Assembly: GCA_900548625.1 (NCBI GenBank)
Contig: URLO01000055.1
Coordinates: 1 to 12,266, forward strand
Direction of reading: 5' to 3'
Origin: an uncultured Eubacteriales bacterium
GTDB taxonomy: Bacteria; Bacillota; Clostridia; Oscillospirales; Oscillospiraceae
Length of the DNA stretch: 12,266 bases
Part shown: positions 1-6,511 of the stretch, one piece after another
Layout of the letters: every line of letters begins with the position of its first letter
How positions within the stretch are numbered: position 1 is the stretch's first letter
Position numbers and translations under genes: made by a program
The notes under the pieces: generated by a model
Database searches by the model: none
Seen by the model: the letters and a program-made list of their open reading frames with translations, nothing else
What the model was told of the DNA's origin: nothing

Positions 1-82
1 GATGCCATTATTCATCACCCAGATACAGTATAGCATATTTGGTAAGACGGTTAAAGTGTTTTACTAGATTTTAGTATGAGCT

Positions 83-107
83 TGTCAAAAAACCTCGTAG
101 AGTTCGC
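83..107. repeat. Dispersed 25-nt repeat, copy 1
   Basis: The sequence reads TGTC, six A, CCTCGTAGAG, TT, CGC. An almost identical 25-nt block in the same orientation lies at 12191-12215, differing only in the length of the A run and the T run. Read on the minus strand it lies about 30 nt past the stop of the glycyl radical enzyme gene and places a T6 run after a very short CTC-TAC-GAG hairpin, so it could act as a weak terminator for that gene. A perfect 10-bp palindrome, GTTCGCGAAC, overlaps its end at 102-111. The rest of 1-139 holds no gene that I can see. Confidence 0.6.
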
Positions 108-139
108 GAACCGCCGGGGGATTTGTGATCGTGCTGTTT

Positions 140-2554
140 TCAGAGCGTCTGCTCGGTGCGCTCGATGATGTCGTCCTGCGTCTTTTTGGAAAGCACATTG
201 AAGAAGGCGCTGTAGCCTGCGACACGGACGATCAGATCCTTGTGATCCTCCGGGTGGCGCTGTGCGTCGATCAGCGTCTCACGGGAGACAATGTTGTACT
301 GCACATGATAGCCGTGAAGCGTATTGAAGAAGGTGCGGATCAGCATCTCCAGCTTCTGACGGTTTTCGGCGGAGGAGAGCATCTGCGGCGTCATTTTCTG
401 ATTGAGAAGAACGCCGCCGGTGATCTTGTCGGTGGGGAGCTTGGAGACGGATTTGAATACGGCAGTCGGGCCGTGCTTGTCGGCGTTGTGCGCCGGGCTG
501 CACCCCTCTGCCAGCGGCTCAAAGGCGTTTCTGCCGTCAGGCGTGGCTTTCGTGCCCATGCCCTGCCCCACGTTTGCACTGATGGAGGAGGTGCCCGCAT
601 AGCGGATGCCGCCGATGGGGCCTCTCAGGTGGCGGGTGTTGGGATACTTTTTGATCTCGTCGATATACGGCGCGTATGCGTCCACGACAAGCTGATCCAC
701 CGCGTCGTCGTCATTGCCGTATTTCGGCGCGTCGTTTATCAGCATCTTCTGGATCTCTTTGTTCTCGGGGGACTGGAAATCGTCCAGAATGGCGTTCCAA
801 AGCTGCTCCCTTGTGATCTTCTTTTCATCGTAGACCAGCTTTTTGATGGCAGAGAGGCAGTCGGCCATGTTGGCGATGCCGACCTGCAGGCCGGAAATGA
901 AGTCGTAAACGGCGCCGCCCTCCTTGATGGTGCGGCCGCGGGCGATGCAGTCGTCTGTCAGCGCGGAGCAGAGAACGTCGGGGACGTCCCGCTCGGAGGC
1001 CTTGTCGATGAAGTTCTCCACGATCACGCTGTAGCGGGTCATTTCGCGCAGCGACTTCTCCCATGCCGCCATCAGCTCGTCGTAGGAGGCCATGTCCCTG
1101 AAGGAGCCATAGCCCTTGACAAAGCGCTTGCCGGAGGTCAGATCGACGCCGTCGTTCATGACGCAAAGCAGCAGGCGGGGGAAGTTGATGTAGGACATGC
1201 CGGTGCAGCGGTAGCCCCACTTGCCGGGGACGGCTGTCTCAACGCAGCCGATCGCGCTGTAGTTGTAGGCGTCCTCCTCGGAAACGCCCCAGTTGATAAA
1301 CGAGGGAATGATGATCTCGTCGTTGTTGAGCGCCGGCATGCCGAAGCCGAGGCGCATGACCTCGATGCATTCATCGAAGAAGGCCTTGTTCAGGTTCTTA
1401 TGATAGCGAACGGTCAGGTTGGGCTGCGTCAGGCGCGTCTGCGCGACGGACTGGAGCACCACAAAGCTCAATTCGTTGACGGCGTCCTTCTTGTCCGTGG
1501 TCTGGCCGCCGATGGTCACGTTCTGGTACATCGGAGAGCCGGCGGAGCTGAGCGTGTGCGCCTGCGAGCGGAGCTTGTTGATGGTCAGCGTCTTGATCCA
1601 CAGGCAGGTCAGAAGCTCGAGCGCGTCCTCCTTGGTGAGCTTGCCGGAGCGGATGTCGGCAATATAATAGGGGTACATATACTGGTCGAAGCGGCCGTAG
1701 CTCAGAGAGTGGCCGTTGGACTCGATCTGAAGGATGAGCTGGATGAACCAGACCGACTGGACGGCCTCGCGGAAGGACTCCGCAGGCTCGTAGGGTACCT
1801 TTGCGCAGATGCGGCTCATTTCCAGAAGCTCTGCACGTCTGGCGGAGTCGGCCTGCTTTTCGGCAAGCTCCTTTGCCAGCGCGCTGTAGCGCAGCGCGAA
1901 GGTGCGCACCGCGTCGATCACGACCAGAACGGCCTTGTAGAACACGGTCTTGTCGATGCTGTCCGGGTCGGTCAGATCCAGCGCGGCAAGACATGCTCTG
2001 GTGCGCGCCTCGTATCCGCGGAGACCTTCCCTCAGGACTCTGGGATAGTTGACCGCCAGATGGGCGTCGCCCGCGTTGAGCTTGCCCTCCATGCCGAAGA
2101 CACCGGTCTCCATAAAGACGCTGACCTCGTCAGGCAAAAGCGCCTCGCCTCTGGCGCGAAGATTGTTGTTTTCCCAGAACGGCGCGATGTCGCGCAGCTG
2201 CTGCTTGGTCTGCTCGGTGATGTAAAACACGTCGCCGTCCCGCTTTTCAAACAGATCCAGCTCCTTGAGCACAAAGCCCATCGTGTATTCCGGGAAGATC
2301 GGCGCGTTTACGTTTTTTGTGGCCTGATTGCCGGCCAGAAGCGTCTTATCCTCAATATAAATGGTCATGTGCTCCAGAATGTTCCGGAGCATCCGCGCCC
2401 TTGCCATGACGCGGGGCTGATTCTGGTTCTCGCGATAGGCCTGCGTTGCCAGAATGGCACGCTCGGCGTCGACATAAGGCTTTTCATCCAGCACTTCCTC
2501 ACGGAATGCCTTCATGCGGGGCGTTAGGCTTCCAAAGTGTTCGGTGTTTTCCAT
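140..2554 (-). CDS. Glycyl radical enzyme, YbiW-like (candidate 1,5-anhydrohexitol-6-phosphate lyase)
   Basis: An 804-residue cytoplasmic glycyl radical enzyme of usual length. The N-terminal PFL-type barrel carries the thiyl-radical cysteine and an acid/base glutamate in GCVE (Cys437, Glu439). The C-terminal glycyl radical motif RVAGYS puts the radical on Gly780. Other family landmarks are GDAHLAVNY (His165) and IESNGHS (277-283). GCVE and IESNGHS place it among the C-O or C-N lyase/dehydratase type and not true formate-lyases, which have adjacent cysteines. From memory of E. coli proteins, it matches YbiW best: QLILQIESNGHS, AGSPxYQNVTIGGQ, TQPNLxVRYH, GCxETAVxGKWGYRCTGMS, AGTSSISANV and YNIVSRETL are shared almost word for word, while PflD, glycerol dehydratase and HypD differ there. 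YbiW is reported to open 1,5-anhydroglucitol-6-phosphate. The start has AGGAGG at 2561-2566, 6 nt upstream. The enzyme needs a radical-SAM activase, which is not in this window. The family is certain; the substrate is inferred. Confidence 0.93.
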   Translation of the reverse strand: MENTEHFGSLTPRMKAFREEVLDEKPYVDAERAILATQAYRENQNQPRVMARARMLRNILEHMTIYIEDKTLLAGNQATKNVNAPIFPEYTMGFVLKELDLFEKRDGDVFYITEQTKQQLRDIAPFWENNNLRARGEALLPDEVSVFMETGVFGMEGKLNAGDAHLAVNYPRVLREGLRGYEARTRACLAALDLTDPDSIDKTVFYKAVLVVIDAVRTFALRYSALAKELAEKQADSARRAELLEMSRICAKVPYEPAESFREAVQSVWFIQLILQIESNGHSLSYGRFDQYMYPYYIADIRSGKLTKEDALELLTCLWIKTLTINKLRSQAHTLSSAGSPMYQNVTIGGQTTDKKDAVNELSFVVLQSVAQTRLTQPNLTVRYHKNLNKAFFDECIEVMRLGFGMPALNNDEIIIPSFINWGVSEEDAYNYSAIGCVETAVPGKWGYRCTGMSYINFPRLLLCVMNDGVDLTSGKRFVKGYGSFRDMASYDELMAAWEKSLREMTRYSVIVENFIDKASERDVPDVLCSALTDDCIARGRTIKEGGAVYDFISGLQVGIANMADCLSAIKKLVYDEKKITREQLWNAILDDFQSPENKEIQKMLINDAPKYGNDDDAVDQLVVDAYAPYIDEIKKYPNTRHLRGPIGGIRYAGTSSISANVGQGMGTKATPDGRNAFEPLAEGCSPAHNADKHGPTAVFKSVSKLPTDKITGGVLLNQKMTPQMLSSAENRQKLEMLIRTFFNTLHGYHVQYNIVSRETLIDAQRHPEDHKDLIVRVAGYSAFFNVLSKKTQDDIIERTEQTL

Positions 2555-2560
2555 AATGCT

Positions 2561-2566
2561 CCTCCT
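2561..2566 (-). promoter_or_regulatory. Ribosome binding site of the glycyl radical enzyme gene
   Basis: A perfect AGGAGG on the minus strand, 6 nt before the ATG at 2554. It fixes the start and implies strong translation. Confidence 0.85.
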
Positions 2567-2576
2567 ATGTGAATAT

Positions 2577-2607
2577 CATTCGTAACTAAATTAGTTTCAT
2601 TCGCAAC
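2577..2607. repeat. Two direct CATTCG(T/C)AAC elements, 21 bp apart
   Basis: CATTCGTAAC at 2577-2586 and CATTCGCAAC at 2598-2607 are in direct orientation, exactly two helical turns apart. A third copy, CATTCGTAAAC, lies at 2827-2837 just upstream of the -35 box of the divergent kinase/transporter promoter. One element type at both promoters suggests a shared regulator, which could repress the minus-strand gene from downstream of its -10 and touch the polymerase at the plus-strand promoter. Confidence 0.5.
2584..2596. promoter_or_regulatory. Operator-like inverted repeat AACTAA-A-TTAGTT
   Basis: Two perfect 6-bp arms around one central base. The site lies about 9-21 nt downstream of the predicted transcription start of the glycyl radical enzyme gene, where a bound repressor would block the polymerase. 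It is flanked by two CATTCG(T/C)AAC elements. The regulator is not encoded in the window. Confidence 0.45.
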
Positions 2608-2610
2608 ACA

Positions 2611-2639
2611 ATTTTACCACGACTTTGCGGCACTGTCAA
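2611..2639 (-). promoter_or_regulatory. SigA-type promoter of the glycyl radical enzyme gene
   Basis: On the minus strand, TTGACA (2639-2634), a 17-bp spacer, then TAAAAT (2616-2611). This is close to consensus and gives a transcription start near 2604 and a leader of about 50 nt that contains the inverted repeat and the CATTCG elements. Confidence 0.8.
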
Positions 2640-2826
2640 TAAAAAATACGTGAAAACAGCCATCTCCGGCCTCATGTTTTACGGCATCTTCGCAGAAAAC
2701 CATACGGGAACGGACAAATACCGCTTTTCATCCGCAAAAATTGCGCCTCGGCCCAAAAAGTAAACGGCGTTTGGTGGAATGGTACAAAAACACGGCGCGT
2801 TTTTTGTTCAAAGCGGATGATGCTTT
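2640..2826. other. Gene-free spacer between the divergent promoters
   Basis: About 190 nt between the two -35 boxes. I see no convincing gene. An imperfect hairpin at about 2787-2811 (A-rich arm, ACG-GCG-CGT core, T6 run) could insulate the plus-strand promoter from upstream readthrough, but it is weak. A minus-strand open frame across here runs over both promoters and has no recognisable protein. Confidence 0.4.
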
Positions 2827-2837
2827 CATTCGTAAAC
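2827..2837. repeat. Third CATTCGTAA element, upstream of the kinase promoter
   Basis: CATTCGTAAAC lies 4 nt upstream of the TTGACA box of the plus-strand promoter. It shares CATTCGTAA with the two elements in the leader of the divergent glycyl radical enzyme gene, in the same orientation on the plus strand. The position suits an activator contact or operator. Confidence 0.45.
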
Positions 2838-2841
2838 AATA

Positions 2842-2870
2842 TTGACACGAAAGCAAACGTTTGATAGAAT
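2842..2870 (+). promoter_or_regulatory. SigA-type promoter of the kinase/ABC transporter operon, with an operator in its spacer
   Basis: TTGACA (2842-2847), 17-bp spacer, TAGAAT (2865-2870), start point near 2877 and a leader of about 28 nt before the GTG at 2905. The spacer contains the perfect palindrome CAAACGTTTG at 2854-2863. AAnCGnTT with a central CG is the typical shape of LacI-family operators (PurR-like, RbsR-like, and CcpA cre sites). Against a CcpA cre consensus it has two mismatches. A protein bound there would sit between the two boxes and exclude RNA polymerase. Confidence 0.8.
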
Positions 2871-2904
2871 ATTTTCGGAAATAATTTTCGCGGGGGGCGT
2901 ATCT

Positions 2905-3840
2905 GTGCGGTACAGAATTGGGATCGATGCCGGCGGCACAAAGGTTGCCTACGGACTTTTTGATGAAAAGAATGTGCTGGTGGATCGGTTTCAGCATCCC
3001 ACCCCCATCACGGCGGACGGCCCCGCCTTCTGTGACCTCGTGATCGAGAGCCTGCATGGGCTGCTCCGGAAAAACGCGCTGGAAATGCGCGATTTGCAGG
3101 GTGTCGGCATCTGCATGCCGTCGTTTATCCTCTTTGACGAGGGGTATGTGTGCATGACCTCCGCGATGGTCAACATCCGCGACTTTGCGATGCGCGATTA
3201 TTTGCAGGAGCGGCTGAACGTGCCGGTGGTTCTGGACAACGACAGCAACGTCGCTGCGCTGGCCGAGCACCGCTATGGTGCCGGACAGGGAAGCCGCCAT
3301 ATGGTCTATGTGGCGACCAGCACCGGCATCGGAAGCGGCCTTATCCTCAACGGCGAGCTGTTCCGGGGAAGCTACGGCTGGGCGGGCGAATGCGGCCACA
3401 TGCTCATCACGCCTGACGCCGGGCTTGACTGCGGATGCCGCAATTCCGGCTGCTTCATGTCGTGGGCGTCCGGCCGCTACATTCCGCAGCACATCCGCCG
3501 CATGGCGGAGGGACGCCAGACCAGCATGGATCTTGGCCCGGAGCTTGACTGTGTGGCGCTCTACCGCGCCTGCTGTGAGGGCGATCCGCTCGCGCTGGAG
3601 GTTCTGGATCAGACGGCGCATTACCTTGCCGTCTGCGTGTTCAACATCTACCAGCTCCTCAATGTGAACCTGTTCGTATTCGGCGGCGGCCTCGTGAACT
3701 TCGGCCCGATGCTCTATGACCGCGTCCGCGCCGAGTTTGACCGCTACAACCACATTCCGCAGCCGGTCGAGTTCCGGTTTGCCGAGCTGAAGCAGGATTT
3801 CGGCATCATCGGCGCCGCCGAGCTTGTGCGCGGCATCTGA
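2905..3840 (+). CDS. ROK-family sugar kinase (candidate anhydrohexitol kinase)
   Basis: A 311-residue cytoplasmic sugar kinase of the ROK family, expected to phosphorylate the sugar brought in by the transporter encoded next. The ATP phosphate motif is DAGGTK (8-13), the catalytic segment is DNDSNVAALAE (111-121) with Asp113 as the likely base, the sugar/zinc motif is GECGH (161-165), and the zinc cysteines are C176, C178 and C183. There is no N-terminal helix-turn-helix, so it is a kinase and not a ROK repressor. Oddity: the consensus C-x-C-G-x-x-G-C-x-E reads CGCRNSGCFM, so the conserved Gly is Arg179 and the conserved Glu is Met185. I chose the GTG at 2905 because it has a G-rich ribosome site just upstream and because the in-frame TTG at 2842 is the -35 box itself. 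It is first in the operon, 54 nt before the binding-protein gene. Family sure, substrate inferred. Confidence 0.9.
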   Translation: MRYRIGIDAGGTKVAYGLFDEKNVLVDRFQHPTPITADGPAFCDLVIESLHGLLRKNALEMRDLQGVGICMPSFILFDEGYVCMTSAMVNIRDFAMRDYLQERLNVPVVLDNDSNVAALAEHRYGAGQGSRHMVYVATSTGIGSGLILNGELFRGSYGWAGECGHMLITPDAGLDCGCRNSGCFMSWASGRYIPQHIRRMAEGRQTSMDLGPELDCVALYRACCEGDPLALEVLDQTAHYLAVCVFNIYQLLNVNLFVFGGGLVNFGPMLYDRVRAEFDRYNHIPQPVEFRFAELKQDFGIIGAAELVRGI

Positions 3841-3850
3841 CACGTCATTG

Positions 3851-3864
3851 ACAGCGCTCGCTGT
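3851..3864 (+). other. Small hairpin between kinase and binding-protein genes
   Basis: ACAGCG-CT-CGCTGT, a 6-bp stem with a 2-nt loop, just after the kinase stop and followed by an A-rich stretch. A TTGACA overlaps it at 3848-3853, but no -10 lies at a proper distance, so I do not call a promoter. It may set the mRNA level of the binding protein relative to the kinase. Confidence 0.3.
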
Positions 3865-3894
3865 TGATAAAAAACATTTTTGGAGGAAACTGAA

Positions 3895-4914
3895 ATGAAG
3901 AAACTCATCGCTTTGCTGCTGGTTCTCGTCATGGCCCTGACCATGGTTGCCTGCGCCGCAAAGGACAGCACCCCCAAGGCTGACACGCCCGCAAACGAGA
4001 CCAAGACCGACGCGCCTGCCACCAACGAGACCAAGACTGACGCGCCTGCCGGCAAGATCAAGGTCGGCTTCGTTACCCAGTCTCTGACCAACGCTTCTCA
4101 GGCGTATGCATGGACGCAGTTCCAGAAGTATGCTCCCGAGTATGGCTTTGAGGTCACCCTGTTCGACGAGAACTATGACTCCCAGAACGGCGTTGCCGCC
4201 ATCTCCACCTGCATTGCCGAGGGCTACACCGCCATCTGCCTGAACCCCACGGACCCCGCTGCTCTGGTTCCCGCTCTGAAGGAAGCCAAGGAAGCCGGCA
4301 TCATCATCGGCCTGTATTCCTCCGATCTGCCCGAGGAATCCAAGCAGTACCGTGACTTCATGTGCGGCACCAACGACTTCCTGTTCGGCGAGATCGCTGC
4401 GCAGACCATGATGGCTGCTTTCCCCGAAGGCGTCAAGATGGTTGAGGTCGGCGGCCAGTCCGGCCACGACGCACAGATCAAGCGTCACGACGGCTTCATG
4501 TCCGCGATCAACGACAGCGTCACCGTGCTCGACTCCAAGGACGTTGCACAGTGGGCGACCGAGGATGCCATGGCCATCATGGAGGACTTCATCTCCCTGT
4601 ACGGCGATGAGATCCAGGCTGTCTTCTGCCACTGGGATACCGGCGCGACCGGCGTCATCCAGGCTCTGAAGAACGCCGGCATGGAGGGCGTTTATGTCAT
4701 CGGCGTCGACGGCTGCTCCGTTGGCTACGACCAGGTCCGAGAGGGCACGCAGGCTCTGTGCATCGGCCAGTCCTTCTCCCAGATGACGCAGGATGCCTTC
4801 AACTGCATCACCAAGCTCATGAACGGCGAAACGCTGGAGAGCGACGTTGTCTGGACCGAACCCGACATCGTCAATGCCGAGACCATCGACAACTTCCCCT
4901 ATCCCGAGTGGTAA
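3895..4914 (+). CDS. Sugar ABC transporter substrate-binding lipoprotein (Peripla_BP_4, RbsB-like)
   Basis: A 339-residue extracellular solute-binding lipoprotein. It has a Lys-Lys start, a hydrophobic segment (4-19) and a lipobox-like MVAC with Cys20 as the lipidated residue. An Ala/Thr/Lys/Asp-rich linker (about 21-50) contains NETKTDAPA twice. The fold starts at KIKVGFVTQSL and shows type I landmarks: CLNPTDPAALVPAL, GGQSGHDAQIKRHDGF (186-201, with the Arg that usually contacts the sugar), HWDTGATG (from 246) and VIGVDG. These match ribose/galactose/inositol-type binding proteins. ATG at 3895 has GGAGG at 3882-3886; an in-frame TTG upstream lies inside that site and is rejected. It is followed by a strong intergenic hairpin, as is usual when the binding protein is made in excess. 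The substrate is not readable from sequence; the neighbouring GRE suggests a cyclic polyol such as 1,5-anhydroglucitol. Confidence 0.93.
   Translation: MKKLIALLLVLVMALTMVACAAKDSTPKADTPANETKTDAPATNETKTDAPAGKIKVGFVTQSLTNASQAYAWTQFQKYAPEYGFEVTLFDENYDSQNGVAAISTCIAEGYTAICLNPTDPAALVPALKEAKEAGIIIGLYSSDLPEESKQYRDFMCGTNDFLFGEIAAQTMMAAFPEGVKMVEVGGQSGHDAQIKRHDGFMSAINDSVTVLDSKDVAQWATEDAMAIMEDFISLYGDEIQAVFCHWDTGATGVIQALKNAGMEGVYVIGVDGCSVGYDQVREGTQALCIGQSFSQMTQDAFNCITKLMNGETLESDVVWTEPDIVNAETIDNFPYPEW
3991..4050 (+). repeat. 30-bp tandem duplication in the lipoprotein linker
   Basis: 3991-4020 and 4021-4050 are identical at 27 of 30 positions and encode two copies of NETKTDAPA in the flexible linker between the lipidated Cys20 and the folded domain. 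The copy number could vary between strains without changing the binding fold. Confidence 0.8.
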
Positions 4915-4953
4915 TTTGACTGCCATCTTTTAGACGGCATACATAAAATGATC

Positions 4954-4983
4954 GCTTTGCCCCGGCTCTGACCGGGGCAAAGC
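4954..4983 (+). other. Intergenic stem-loop between binding protein and ATPase genes
   Basis: A perfect 12-bp stem (GCTTTGCCCCGG paired with CCGGGGCAAAGC) with a 6-nt loop. No T run follows, so it is unlikely to be a full terminator. In ABC sugar operons a hairpin here commonly protects the upstream message and allows partial attenuation, raising binding protein over ATPase and permeases. A weaker 7-bp stem with one mismatch lies just before it at 4921-4939. Confidence 0.75.
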
Positions 4984-5018
4984 TGATTCTCAGTAAAATC
5001 CAAGGAGGAGCCGCAGAA

Positions 5019-6494
5019 TTGGAAAAGCGCGATAACATTTTGGTCGTCAAGGATGTCTGCAAGTACTTCCCCGGCGTTGTTGCTCTGGATCATGTTTCTC
5101 TGGAGATCCCGCAGGGCGTTGTGTACGGCATTGTTGGCGAAAACGGAGCGGGCAAGTCCACGCTCATGAAGATCCTCTCCGGCGTGTATGAAAAGGATGA
5201 GGGCACCGTCATTTTTAACGGTGAGACGATTGAAAAGACAACGCCGATCCAGGCGCTGCGCCGCGGCTTGAGCATCATCTATCAGGAATTCAACCTGGTC
5301 AACAAAATGACCGTCGGCGAGAATATCTTTTTGGGACGCTTCGGCGAAACAAAAGGCATGAAGGGCACGCATCAGAAGGCGCGCGAGCTGCTCGATTCCA
5401 TCGGCAGCACCATCGATACCCACGCCATCGTGGGCGACCTGAGTGCATCGGAGATGCAGATGGTCGAAATTACAAAAGCACTCTCTTTTGACTCAAAGTT
5501 GATTATTATGGACGAGCCGTCCAGCTCTCTGACCGCAGAGGAGCTGAAAAAGCTCGGCGGCATCATCAAGGATCTGCGCAGCCGCGGCATCTCCATTATT
5601 TATATCAGCCACAAGCTGGACGAGATTTTTGACTACTGTGACATCGTGACCATTATGCGTGACGGTCATGTGATCGACACCAAGCCCATCGCAGAGCTGA
5701 CGCGCTCGGAAATGATCGCGAAGATGGTCGGCAGAACCATCGACAACGAATATCCGCCCAGAGCGAACTTCGTCGGCGAGCCGCTGCTGGAGGTCAGAAA
5801 TCTGAATACGAACAAGCTCCATGACATCAGCTTCACCCTGCACAAGGGCGAAATCCTGGGTCTGGTCGGTCTGGTCGGCGCGGGCCGTACAGAGATCGTC
5901 CGCGCAATTTACGGCGCAGACAAGGTCCGCGGCCACGAGATGACGCTGAACGGCGAAAAGCTCCGCGTCTGCACGCCCCATGACGCCAAGCAGGCGGGCA
6001 TGGCGCTTGTCCCGGAGGATCGCAAGCGCGAGGGTCTGGTGCTCCCGTTCTCTGTGGAGAGCAACATCGCGATGGCGTCCTACGAATATATGACAAAGTT
6101 CGGCTTCCTGAACGCTGCCAAGGAGGCGGAGATCGCAGACCGCCAGATCAGGGCTCTGGCAGTCAAGACGCCGAGCGCCGCCACAAAGGTCGTGTCGCTC
6201 TCGGGCGGCAACCAGCAAAAGTGCATCGTCGGCCGCTGGCTGGAGCGCGAGCCCAAGATCCTGATCCTGGACGAGCCGACCCGAGGCATTGACGTGGGCG
6301 CAAAATATGAGATCTATGTTCTGATGAACAAGATCGTGAAGGAGGGCGGCGCAATCATCATGATCTCGTCTGAGCTGCCCGAGGTTTTGAACATGAGCAA
6401 TCGCGTCCTGACGATCTGCGAGGGCCGCATCACCGGGGAATTTGACCCGGCGGTGGCGTCCGCGGCGGAGATCATGGACAAGGCGATCGGCTGA
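5019..6494 (+). CDS. Sugar ABC transporter ATP-binding protein (double ATPase, RbsA/XylG type)
   Basis: A 491-residue cytoplasmic ATPase with two fused nucleotide-binding domains, the usual form in carbohydrate uptake transporters of the CUT2 class. Domain 1 has Walker A GENGAGKST (40-48), signature LSASE (141-145) and Walker B LIIMDEP (161-167). Domain 2 has a degenerate Walker A, GLVGAGRTE (284-292), without the usual Lys, as is standard in RbsA/MglA/XylG, then signature LSGGNQQK (394-401) and Walker B ILILDEP (414-420). The start codon is TTG at 5019, supported by AGGAGG at 5003-5008 and by the protein beginning right before the first beta strand (ILVVKDVCKYFPGV). Rare-codon initiation plus the upstream hairpin should keep its level below that of the binding protein. 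It energises the two permeases encoded next, 17 nt downstream. Confidence 0.95.
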   Translation: MEKRDNILVVKDVCKYFPGVVALDHVSLEIPQGVVYGIVGENGAGKSTLMKILSGVYEKDEGTVIFNGETIEKTTPIQALRRGLSIIYQEFNLVNKMTVGENIFLGRFGETKGMKGTHQKARELLDSIGSTIDTHAIVGDLSASEMQMVEITKALSFDSKLIIMDEPSSSLTAEELKKLGGIIKDLRSRGISIIYISHKLDEIFDYCDIVTIMRDGHVIDTKPIAELTRSEMIAKMVGRTIDNEYPPRANFVGEPLLEVRNLNTNKLHDISFTLHKGEILGLVGLVGAGRTEIVRAIYGADKVRGHEMTLNGEKLRVCTPHDAKQAGMALVPEDRKREGLVLPFSVESNIAMASYEYMTKFGFLNAAKEAEIADRQIRALAVKTPSAATKVVSLSGGNQQKCIVGRWLEREPKILILDEPTRGIDVGAKYEIYVLMNKIVKEGGAIIMISSELPEVLNMSNRVLTICEGRITGEFDPAVASAAEIMDKAIG

Positions 6495-6511
6495 GAGCGG
6501 AGGGATATGAC

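Noticed and set aside
125..2527. An 800-codon open frame on the plus strand opposite the glycyl radical enzyme
   Set aside because: It is antisense to a gene with clear catalytic motifs. Long antisense frames arise from the GC-rich third codon positions, and its protein has no recognisable motif.
140..2554. Pyruvate formate-lyase, choline TMA-lyase (CutC), glycerol dehydratase or hydroxyproline dehydratase as the GRE identity
   Set aside because: There is no adjacent Cys-Cys pair as in formate-lyase. The blocks around the catalytic Cys (ETAVPGKWGYRCTGMS) and near the C terminus (AGTSSISANV, YNIVSRETL) match YbiW and not the other groups, and the context is a sugar locus without microcompartment, choline or proline genes.
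2842..2904. Upstream TTG start for the ROK kinase
   Set aside because: This TTG is the first codon-like triplet of the TTGACA -35 box, so it lies upstream of the transcription start; GTG at 2905 has a ribosome site and starts right at the family's first strand.
3848..3876. An internal promoter before the binding-protein gene (TTGACA at 3848)
   Set aside because: The best A/T-rich -10 candidates lie 12-14 bp away, too close for a SigA promoter; co-transcription with the kinase is simpler.
2728..4926. A 732-codon minus-strand open frame across the kinase and binding-protein genes
   Set aside because: It runs antisense through two genes with strong motifs and through a near-consensus promoter. 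It is low-complexity, with no family features.
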